Shown here: piece by piece, positions 43,838 to 53,015 of the stretch
How positions within the stretch are numbered: the first letter of the stretch is position 1
Layout: each line of letters begins with the position of its first letter
From: Oidiodendron maius Zn
Taxonomy: Eukaryota; Ascomycota; Leotiomycetes; Myxotrichaceae
Direction of reading: 5' to 3'
Length of the DNA stretch: 64,000 nt
NCBI GenBank assembly: GCA_000827325.1
Contig: KN832872.1
Coordinates: 496,001 to 560,000 of the forward strand
Position numbers and translations under genes: made by a program
Notes under the pieces: model-generated
Told to the model about the DNA's origin: nothing
The model's database searches: none
What the model saw: the letters and a program-made list of their open reading frames with translations, nothing else

Positions 43838-45659
43838 AGCTTACCCTAAGCTCCTACTGGCGGATAGACAGGCCGTCTTCAGATCACAATATCCTTATCC
43901 CGAGCTAGAAGTCAACATGGACGTTCTCTCGTGCTCCGATCTGAAAGGAGCCAAAAGCTTGGCGGTGCAGTCCGGGCGGAGAAAACATATTGAAGGGCTG
44001 ACAACGTGGATTATGGGGTTCTGCATGCACGTTTGATTAATTAGACAAGGGTACTTCAGCTGGAGCGGCAGAGAAGGCGGTGCGACTTAGTTGTAGGCTC
44101 AGAAATCGTCCGTGTGTTGCGAAAGACGATAACAGCTGCAAGTCGTCGGACTTGACACCCTGCGAACGTGAAAAAGGCTAGAAGCAGCGGTAGGCAATTG
44201 CTTCAGCACGCCGTTATCTTCCCCTATTTCAAGACAATTTTGTTCGAAGGTACCTACCTTATGACCTTGAAGTTCACATCGCTTTCCAGACTATACTTTC
44301 CAGGATAGTGGATGTGTGATTGGTGATGGCAGCAGGTCAGGCAAAATGTAAGGTTGTCAGGGGACCCCGTACATTAACTTACCCAGCCGCCTTCATTTGG
44401 GACGTACCCCTACCGTACATATACAGTTAGCGAAAATCGTTTACTTTGGACATCTCCCACTGTGCCGCCTGCCACTCTACTCTGTGTCCGCCCAGGTGGG
44501 AACTTTCAGCCAAGGCCGGAGCGGCCCGGCGGTATGCCTTCGCTCCGTAGGGGAGAGCCGCAAGGAAAACTTGCAACAAAGAATCATCCCGAAGTCGTCA
44601 CAATCTGGGGTGACGCTGGTAGGAGATGCTCTAGTAGCTAAATGCGGGGCACAACCGAAACTACTAATTCGGAGGCCGAATGCCAGATGTCCTAGACAGC
44701 CAGCTGTTTTAACCGGTGCAGTGTGCATGTACTACCTACCCTCATAGTCAAATAGCCAAGGTCTGAAACGATTACAGATGAATTCGGCTAAGATTAAATT
44801 ATACAACAAAATCTGATTACGATTCGAGTTGAGGAGCGTCGAAATGCAGGATCGAATTTACGTTCCGTTACCAGCGGCCTACACACCTAGACGCCTTATA
44901 TGCTCTCAGAAATGCAGCAAAGGAAGATGAAGAGAGAAAGGTCGCATTGGCGTCTGATGCGTGCCAAGCATCGAGTGGCGCAACCGTTCGCTGTTTAATC
45001 TTATCTTCGTCTCATCCACCAGATCACCAGGATCGGAGAATAAACTTAGTCATCCAGGGGAGCTCAGATCCAAGTATGGAGGTACAGAACTTTTGTCTCT
45101 AATTAGGATCTGCGTGGTCTAGTTCCGTGAGAGATGGGCAGTTCACCATTGTCACAAGTTGAGTTCTACCATCCCCCAAGTAGCTACCACCGTGGCAGAT
45201 CAGGCTGAGGATCAATGAAATCCACACGTGCCGGAAAAAGGCCCATGAGGCGAAAGTTGCCAAAGGTGGGAGGCGAGCGCATAAACATGCCTGGCATGGC
45301 TCATGCAGTACCGAAAACCTGAGATTTGGGGAAGTTGACTCGATTGCAGGTGTAAAACTAGACAAGAAGGGTGGCTTTAAATACAACATCCTGGTATGGC
45401 TCGCGCGTGCGTGCAGTAGGGATGCGGCGTAAAGACCTCCATCACCATGTGCCTTAATTGGGATCTTCGGTTGGCGGCCGAGCTTCACTTGAAGAGTCCG
45501 ATCCGAGATTGTCCACTGCAACCGCCAGAGAGCGGAAGGCCTCCGCATGTGAGCTTCTAAGGCAGATAATTTGGAGGGGCAACCCTCCAACAGGCAGAAC
45601 TGAGTTCTTAGAATTGAGATTTGGTCTCCGTGCTCACAGGATTTGAACATAAATTTAAC
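43838..45659. promoter_or_regulatory. Divergent upstream region of permease and PhyH-type gene
   Basis: 1.82 kb between the amino-acid permease start (minus) and the PhyH-type dioxygenase start (plus). Open frames on both strands (for example 44397-44747 and 45099-45887) show no family match; the second overlaps the dioxygenase coding exon in antisense. It contains the shared 43-base block at 45198-45240 with its CACGTG box at 45225-45230. Confidence 0.5.
45198..45240. promoter_or_regulatory. Shared 43-base block with CACGTG box upstream of PhyH-type gene
   Basis: Second copy of the block found at 39899-39941 (35 of 43 bases identical, no gaps). The E-box is 45225-45230, about 430 bases before the dioxygenase start. 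The block has the same plus-strand orientation at both places, although the two genes run in opposite directions. Confidence 0.55.
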
Positions 45660-46584
45660 ATGATGGCATATGACATCTCTCCTGAGCAGCAGGATTTCTT
45701 CGAGAAGAAGGGCTACCTCATTCTGCGCGACGTTCTTTCCGAATCGGAGGTCACTGATTTGCAGCGCTGGGCCCAGGAAGTCCACGATCTGCCTCGAACC
45801 GCCGAGACACCATGGATGCCGTACGAGGAAATCAACGCTTCGGGGCAGCGGGTTCTGTGTAGAACGGAGAACTATGCCAACTACCATTCCCAGTTCAATG
45901 GTCTTCTAAGGGGTACTAAATTACTAGGCATCCTGGGACAATTGGCGAAGGAGGACATGCTGTTGTTCAAGGAAAAGAGTGAGTCTGCCAGCTCAGTGGA
46001 CTCTTGAGGTTGAGCTGATGGGGCATATAGTAAACTACAAGCTTGCCGGATCTGGAGGATTTGCCCCTCATATCGATAGTACTGCATATACGCACGTGAA
46101 GAATATCAAGCACCTTACAATTCTCATCGCCGTAAATCCCTCCAACATGACCAACGGCGGTCTCGAGGTAGTTGAAGGCAGCCACCTCATGAATGTACCT
46201 ATTGATCGGAAAGACAACTGTCTCGATGTCAACTGGGTGAAAGAGCAAGCCTGGGCTCCTGTCGAACTTGAAGCTGGTATAGAATTAATCCGTCTGAGCG
46301 CGAAGGTTACTGATGCGGAACTAGGCCAACTTCTCGTTTTCGGCTCATATCTAGCTCATCGTAGCGGATCTAACAACAGCAATTCAGCTAGAAAGGCGAT
46401 ATATGCTACGTATAATTGCAAGAGTGAAGGAGATCTACATGATGAATATTACGTAGACAGAGCAAAGTTGTGGCCGCCAACTCACAAAAGACTGGCGGGA
46501 GAGAACTATGATGAAGGGGCAATGAGATACGGGTTTGGAAGTCCAATGCTCAGTGTAGATCTTGGAAAGCAATATGTAGTTTAA
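45660..46584 (+). CDS. PhyH-family Fe(II)/2-oxoglutarate dioxygenase (PhnY-like by context)
   Basis: Two exons, 45660-45978 and 46031-46584, 52-base intron; 290 residues. The splice gives FKEKINYKLAGSGGF, the usual lead to the metal site. Iron ligands expected in the phytanoyl-CoA dioxygenase fold: H120 and D122 in APHIDSTAY, and the distal H216 in FGSYLAHRSG, with R227 (SNSAR) or R217 for 2-oxoglutarate. NGGLEVVEGSH is another family motif. The N-terminus EQQDFFEKKGYLILRDVL is typical. No peroxisomal targeting signal is seen (ends KQYVV). The gene directly downstream, 247 bases away on the same strand, is PhnZ-like; in bacteria PhyH-type PhnY hydroxylates 2-aminoethylphosphonate at carbon 1 and PhnZ then cleaves it. 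The role here follows from that pairing. Alternative: hydroxylation of an unrelated metabolite. Confidence 0.88.
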
Positions 46585-46671
46585 GTTAGCCCGATAAATA
46601 CTGTATAAAATATATTTGAGTTTGCACTGTATATAGCTGTACATTTTACTAACATCTCAAGGCTTATCACC

Positions 46672-46677
46672 CACGTG
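46672..46677. promoter_or_regulatory. CACGTG box upstream of PhnZ-like gene
   Basis: An E-box 155 bases upstream of the PhnZ-like start codon, in the short spacer after the PhyH-type gene. Same core as the boxes upstream of the Git1-type and PhyH-type genes. Confidence 0.4.
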
Positions 46678-46831
46678 TTTGGCGGGGCAATCCCATGCGG
46701 GCAATTTCCGCAAGCTGATGTGAGTGCCTGGTTAAGTTTCTCGACACTTCTTCATAACTAAACTTTTCTCTCCCAGCCAGAAGATTTATTTGTAAATTCG
46801 AAAACAATTGTCTTGTAACAATTGGAATGAA

Positions 46832-47550
46832 ATGGCAGCCGTTACATCCCAGCCTGCAAAGATCGCGGACGACATAATTACCCTCCTCGAAGAGAGAGGT
46901 ACGGGTGACTACATCGGCGAGAGAATTAGTCAACTCGAGCACTCTCTACAAGCCGCAAAATTCGCAGCACAAGCAGGTAAATACATCTTCCCAACCCAAA
47001 ACTAGCCTTTTAACAGATAGAAAGGAAGCAAGGATGAAACAGTGATCGCTGCTCTGCTCCATGACATCGGCCAATTCCTACCGCTGGATGCAGCGAAGGA
47101 TGTCCAGATGGGCATGGGCGATTACTCGGTCGGGCGTGTCGGTCATGAGAGAATAGGAGAGGAATATTTGAGAAGTCTTGGATTTGGAGATCGCGTTTCA
47201 CGGCTTGTAGGAAGCCATGTTGCTGCAAAGAGGTAAGATTTTTCGCCAGTCCGAAACATAAAATGAGCGCTTGTAGCTCGGTCAGATCTAAATTATACCT
47301 TAGGTATTTAACAGCAGTTGATGTTTCGTATTACGATGGCTTATCAGAGGCATCGAAACAGAGCTTAAGATTCCAAGGGGGGCCATTTGCCGGCGAGGAG
47401 CTGGACGCGTTTGAGCAGGACCCCTTGAAGGATGAGATGGTGAAGTTGAGAAAGTGGGATGATCAAGCAAAGATTGTAGGGATCGAAAAGGTGACCCCAA
47501 GAGCGGATACATATAAGGCAATGATCCAGAAGCACCTAGAAGCTCAGTGA
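46832..47550 (+). CDS. phnZ: PhnZ-like HD-domain diiron oxygenase (C-P bond cleavage)
   Basis: Three exons, 46832-46976, 47025-47232 and 47304-47550; introns of 48 and 71 bases; 199 residues. Bacterial PhnZ is a mixed-valent diiron HD-domain oxygenase that splits 2-amino-1-hydroxyethylphosphonate into glycine and phosphate. Matches to PhnZ run along the whole chain: GDYIGERISQLEHSLQAA, AALLHDIG, GHERIGEEYLRSLGF, LVGSHVAAKRYL, LSEASKQSLRFQGGP and WDDQAK. The DYIGE motif (Y27, E30) has the spacing of the mobile PhnZ Tyr/Glu pair over the iron site; metal ligands expected are H37, H61, D62, the His of GHE, the His of GSHVAAK and an Asp in WDDQ. A Gln follows HDIG where PhnZ itself has His, so the exact substrate may differ (for example an N-methylated relative). 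Acceptors were chosen to give AAQAGSKDETV and VAAKRYLTAVD. Length equals that of the bacterial enzyme. Confidence 0.9.
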
Positions 47551-47695
47551 CTTCAGTTGAGTGCAAGCGAGAAGGATTAAAGCCCGTGGACATTTAGAGT
47601 AATGGCTGATATCTATGTTCTTTTATTTAACGTACTTCGTACGACTATAGGACAACTGCCCTGTTTCCCACGAGAGCGAGCAGTAACATACCCAC

Positions 47696-50006
47696 TTACA
47701 AACTACGACAATAATCTAGTGCCTCCGAATCGATATTGGTATGACCATCATCCCCACCGACAAGAAGGCCCATTGTCATACCACTAGCCATATGAAATAA
47801 TACATGACAATGGAACATCCAAATTCCAGGGTTGTCTGCACGAAACCTCAAAACGGCGTACCCCCTCCTTGGGACGTTAAAAGTATCCTTCCTCAAAGGA
47901 TCCACCAAGTTCAGATTGGGCTTTATAGCAGTGTCTCCAACTTTAGCATATGGAGAGTAGCTTCCCCATCCGTGATCTGCGCGGTGAGATGATAAAACGT
48001 AAAAGTTATAGCCGTGGATGTGGAATGGATGAGAGTCATCATCAAGGTTATTAAGAATGATGTCAACCCAGAGTGGCTTCGACTTTGGTATAGGAATGAA
48101 AGGGATGAATTGATGAGAATCCCAGGACTCTCGGGGCAACGTATTAAGAGGGAGTGGAGGAGTAGCCTGAGGAGCCCACGATGTTCGATTAATGAACCCC
48201 ATGGGGTGATTGCCAAACTGACTTCGCTGTTCGGTCTTGACATATAGGAGAATGGTATGATCTGCTGTATGAGGAATTTTGTCATAGTTATGAGGCGGAG
48301 TCACATCTGCCCTAGCTTTGTCAAGGGCAAATGGTGTACGTGGGGTCTCCAAGCCCATTTCCCAGTCGTGCATGAGGCTTGCGGTATCGATAGTCCTGCT
48401 GGTGAAAAATGGAAATGACTGGTGTGATTGGAGTGCCAGATTTGGATATTTGAAATTTCTATCTGGGTTAGCACGCTGAATTTCAGTATTGTGTATCAGT
48501 CATACTCTTGATCAAAGGAGATGCGCATTCTCCAGTCAGCCAACTTTATGCTTTTATCCCATTGAAGAAGAATGTCCACTCGCTCCCCAGGATGAAGTAT
48601 GCCAACAGAATCTGCCGGCGTACCGATGATAGGCTGGCCACCATCGACAGTTAAAGGTGTGAGGCTTCCAGAGGAGACCCCTAATGTAAAACCAGCAAGT
48701 TGACTATTTTGGGGTCAGCTTTTCTATGGCAAATTCAAAGAGTCCTTTGCATACCCCACATTGACAATTCTGAGCCGTGTAGGTATACCGCGAAGACTAT
48801 CATCGAACAGCCCAGGAGTTTTGCCCCTCCATTTCTCATGGCATACAACAGGACGCGCTGGCACCGCCCTTGAGCACGTGAATTTGCCCGCTCCATTTAT
48901 GAGCATTGAGTCGGGAACGGGCTATAATACAATTAGAATATATATAGAAGGGCAAACGGCTCAGAAAATATGGCTCAAGTTACCTCGTTCCTGAATCCTC
49001 GTATACTCATATACCAGTCGAGCACCTCTGGAGCACTTCTGTGGTACCAATCGCCAATTAAAAATAACACCTCTTTCTCGCCTCTGTATCTTTCTAAATC
49101 CCTGCTTCTGTCCTTTGCGCCATGAACGACTAGACCCCCATACATGCCATCACCTCTAAGAACATCCGAATGAGCATGGTACCAAAACGTACCCACCGAA
49201 TCTGAGTCGATTTGAAAGTCATATGTGAATGTTCTGTTGGGTGGAATTGAGCATTGGGTAAAACCTGAAGCCCCATCCATAGCGTTGGCGCCTCTCATAT
49301 TAAGTCCATGCCAATGGATGGATATTTTTTCTTCGGCCTTTTCCAGTTGATTCGTCACATGAATGGTAAGTCGGTCACCAGTACGGCACTCGATCAAAGG
49401 GCCAGGAAACTGACCATTGATCAAATAGATCTTCTTTAGGACACCGTCCGGGGCGCGATATTCTGAAGTGACATTCCAATACTCGGTAAGCTGTCTAGGG
49501 CGCCGGTAGGAATGGTCCTCCGGGTGAAGTAGAATACCAAGTGTTCCATCCGGGCTTGCTGAGTCTAAATCGTATGGTGAGTGATCGAGAAAGAGCACAG
49601 ATAAGTTGTTGGAGGCGAAGTATAATGTTAAGAGTAAAAGCACAAGAACAGTACTTGCGAGGCGCTTGTCAAGGCGTTGAAGCCATCCACTGAACGTCTC
49701 CGGCCTCTCGAGTCGATTTGGCCTCCCCTGTAAAGAATCTGTTGCTAGATTAAAAAGATTTGATCTTTCCTCTCTCGGATTGGAAATGGCTTCGTTGTCT
49801 ACCTCAGAGGCGTTGTCCCGGCTCTGTCTCCTGTGCAAGGTGCTCTGCGGGAGGTTCATGTCGACGGTTCGGGAAATGCCCCCATCTGTTCGCCTCGACC
49901 GCCTCGGCACTTCAGACCATCTTGGGTGACCGTGCAAAGGGATCACACCGTTTTCTGGAAGGAACATGCTTGGAAAGGGCTCAACATTATTGTTGCTGTC
50001 GTCCAT
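47696..50006 (-). CDS. Multicopper oxidase with N-terminal membrane anchor
   Basis: Four exons, 50006-48984, 48921-48755, 48703-48506 and 48458-47696; introns of 62, 51 and 47 bases; 716 residues. Residues 1-115 are polar and probably cytosolic; 117-133 (ASTVLVLLLLTLYFAS) are one membrane helix, so it is a type II membrane protein rather than a secreted laccase. Copper sites: HWHG (231-234), WYHAHSD (275-281), HPFHIHGYNFYVL and HCHVLFHMASGM, complete for one type 1 and the trinuclear centre; the axial position of the type 1 site is Met. Splices give RIVNVGQLAGFTL and SFDQENFKYPN. Family members oxidise phenols or ferrous iron; no clear Fet3-type iron acidic residues were located, so the substrate is open. 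It converges on the PhnZ-like gene (146 bases between stops) and is divergent from the phospholipase C gene. Confidence 0.9.
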
Positions 50007-50563
50007 CTGCCCCACCCCTCGCGATCGGGTTGCCTGCAGTATCGAATCGATCGGACAACGTTACAGCCGAGATACCACCCCTGGAGACGGTGCGAAGTCC
50101 GTGATTATAGTGGCTGGGCAGCACAGCTTCTGCATGTACGTACAGCCCACCCCTTTACCTGCCGAATGTTTCTAGCGGGGGATTTTCCCCTGTGCGGCAC
50201 GGGGGTAAACACAGTCCCCTCTATTGGACACGCCAAAGTCTATGTGGACAGTAGCAAGAGGCCGGGTAACTTCTGGAAGGTGTCGAGAAGAGAAACAGAG
50301 ATGGGTTCACCGGCGCGCTGTCGATCTGACATTGTGCCCGAGACTCTCTGCTGCTCCTGCTCACCTTGAGCACGTTCCTGCCATTGCAAATTCTCTGATC
50401 GCCCATCTCTCCTTCCGCGACGCTTGTGCGCTGCTGGGCCGCCGGGGTGGCCCTAATCCCATCTACCCAGTATATAATACTCCCTCCCCCTCCCTGCCCC
50501 CCATACACAGGAGCTGGTTGGATACTACCCAATTTTCCAACAATTGCTGATACTCGTGTCATC
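50007..50563. promoter_or_regulatory. Divergent promoter of oxidase and phospholipase C genes
   Basis: 557 bases between the two start codons. GTATATAATAC (50470-50480) is a good TATA box candidate for the phospholipase gene, followed by a C-rich tract. No CACGTG box was seen here. Confidence 0.5.
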
Positions 50564-52692
50564 ATGGCAGTCGTCGTCGAGCTCGTCACCGCGTTTGCCG
50601 TGATGTTTCCGCTCCTTGCCGCCCCCGCCGTGGCCGGCTCCATTGCCGATATCGAGCATGTCATTCTCTTCATGCAAGGTACACAATCTAGATATCTTCA
50701 GGTGCTTTTTCTAATGATTGACAGAAAACAGAGCCTTCGATCATTATCTGGGAACAATGGCAGGGGTTAGAGGGTTTAGTGATCCCAATGTCCAGGTCAA
50801 TTCGGGAGATACTCCCGTGTGGGAGCAGGCCATTGATCCCTCTATAAAGGACGCCAATTTCCTTCTCCCATGGTATCTCAATTACCAAGGGGGCAGCTTC
50901 TTGAATGCCACTCAATGCATGTACGATAGCTCCATATCTCTTGTGGCCCCTCTTGTTCCCTTTTTCTTTTACTTCCCGACAGAAAACTCACTACGGTGCA
51001 GGGTTGCTGGTGACAATGGCTGGCAGGACAACCACGCTGCTCTGAACGGTGGGCTCAATAACCACTGGGCTACCAACAATACCCCGTGGAGCTGGGGACA
51101 CTTCCAGCGAAAGGATATCCCGGTTCAATTTGCCATTGCCGAGGGTTGGACTGTTGGCGATATGTATCAGGTAGGTGGCTTCAGAAGTGCTCGGCAGCAT
51201 GTGCCGAGCGTATACCTTAATTTACGTGTCGCCTTTCCCGGGAGTTTTGCTTTGTTTTGCAGGGCTTCTGCTATTGGTCGATTTATCTAACTTTAAACAG
51301 GAGTCTGTTGTTTCTTCTACCAACCCAAACCGTGTAACGTGGGTATCTGGCTCTATTAACGTTCCAGGCTCTCCGCAAACCAAGTCTGAAGGAGGCTACC
51401 CTTATATTGACAACAATGAAACTCCTGGATGTGAGACCGGCGGCTTCAATTGCTATCCTTTGTCTTGGAAAACGGCTCCAGAATTCTACGAGGAGGCTGG
51501 GGTCTCTTGGTCTATCTTCCAAGATGCCGATAACTTTGATGACAACCCTCTGGCCTGGTTTGCCCAATTCCAAGATGCCGAAACAGGGTCCGATTTAAAA
51601 AATAGAGGAATAATAGGGAGCACGCTTGATGATTTTTACGCCTTGGCAGCTAACGGCTCTCTTCCTGCCATCTCATACGTTGTTGCCCCGACGGAGCTTT
51701 CGGAGCATCCACCGTACAGCCCCCGAGACGGAGCTTGGTTGCAGAAACAGGTTATCGAAGCTGTAACGCAAGGTAAAGCATATAACTCTTCTGTAGTCAT
51801 GATCTCGTACGATGAGACGGGAGGATGGGGTGATCACGTCGTTCCCTATCATTCTCCAAATGGCACTGCCGGCGAATGGCTCGAAGACCCGTACAACTTG
51901 GTTGGGTATACATACAGTGGACCAGGCTTCCGTCTCCCATTTTATATCGTATCTCCCTGGACTAGGAACGGCAATGTCTTTACTGAGCATGCAGATCACA
52001 ATTCCCAAATCTTGTTCGTTGAGGAATGGCTTGCAGCGAAGGGCAAAAATGTCAAAACGGATCAAATGAACCCCTGGAGACGGCAGCATATGTCCAACCT
52101 GGTTAATGCCTTCGATTTTACCAAACCTGACTATTCCCTCCCTGCCATTCCGGACGCACCTGAACCTCACAAAAATTCCCTTGGAGTTTATGATGGGTCA
52201 GCATACTGCGAGAGTTTATATCCTACCACAAGGCCAACTGTACCATACACCAGCCAGACAAGCGACGTCGCCTCGCTCTCTGAGCAAGGGTTTAAATCAA
52301 TGCGGGGCGCCTTGACGGAAGGACGGTACGTTGTCTTCGAGATGAGCGGATATGCTCTGACCAATACCGGTGGCAATGCCACAGACTTCTCAGCAAGTCC
52401 AGCCACTGCTGACCATAGTAGCCTCAGCCAGCGCTGGATAATGCACAGCACTGTCGATGGCGGTAATACATTCACTGTCGCTAGTGCTGTGGACGGCAAG
52501 TATATCAGCTCTGATATACCTGGAGCCAATGAGTCAGATGGACTCATGGTTTTCACTGTGACTTTCCAGGCAGGCAACGGGTATTCCCTGCAGCAAGAAA
52601 ATGGAACATATGTCGCGATTGATGAGTGTGGAAGAGTACAAAGTGTTGATAAAGTTTCGCACTTCAATGCTTTCAGTGTAACGTATAGTTAG
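50564..52692 (+). CDS. Secreted phospholipase C, phosphoesterase family (PF04185 type)
   Basis: Four exons, 50564-50678, 50725-50920, 51002-51170 and 51301-52692; introns of 46, 81 and 130 bases; 623 residues. A signal peptide is evident (VELVTAFAVMFPLLAAPAVA, then GS). The catalytic fold shared with bacterial non-haemolytic phospholipases C and AcpA acid phosphatases shows ENRAFDHYLG, made by the first splice (metal-binding Glu-Asn), the NHWATNNTPWSWGHF region, and MISYDETGGWGDHVVPYHSP with the metal ligands Asp, Glu, Asp and His. FTEHADHNSQILFVEEWL is the conserved EHxDxxS segment. The last 130 residues look like an added beta-rich domain. Secreted enzymes of this type release phosphocholine or other head groups from lipids, often under phosphate shortage; beside PhyH/PhnZ genes it could free aminoethylphosphonate from phosphonolipids, which is inference. 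Confidence 0.92.
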
Positions 52693-53015
52693 ATCTAGTA
52701 ACATTACCAACATTTCTCTTACCACATACCAATTAGTAAAATCACGTCAGTCATAAGTGCAATGTATATTTTGTTCATCCATAGGTATTTTGGCGCAGCT
52801 CAGCTGATCGCGTGAGATTTTCAACTGAAGATTCGTTGCAACCTCGCTTGTGCCTTGTTTGCCCCTCTCTCATGTGGGGTATATAAGGAACAGCCGCATT
52901 TAAGGCTGAGAAGTCCGCTGACGCCATGAAAATAAATCTAGCAACGCTTGTAAATATACGGCGGGCAAATACACTATCAATCTTATCAAGTGTGTTTATA
53001 CATACATAAGGCAAC
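52693..53015. other. Intergenic, upstream of RTG2-like gene
   Basis: 323 bases between the phospholipase stop and the RTG2-like start (same strand). GGGTATATAAGG near 52878-52889 is a likely TATA box about 135 bases before the start codon. Confidence 0.5.

Noticed and set aside
44397-44747. Plus-strand ORF of 116 codons upstream of the PhyH-type gene
   Set aside because: Overlaps an equally long open frame on the other strand, with no recognisable motif in either.
45099-45887. Minus-strand ORF of 262 codons upstream of and overlapping the PhyH-type exon
   Set aside because: No family resemblance; its first third is antisense to the conserved dioxygenase exon, so it is a shadow plus chance extension.
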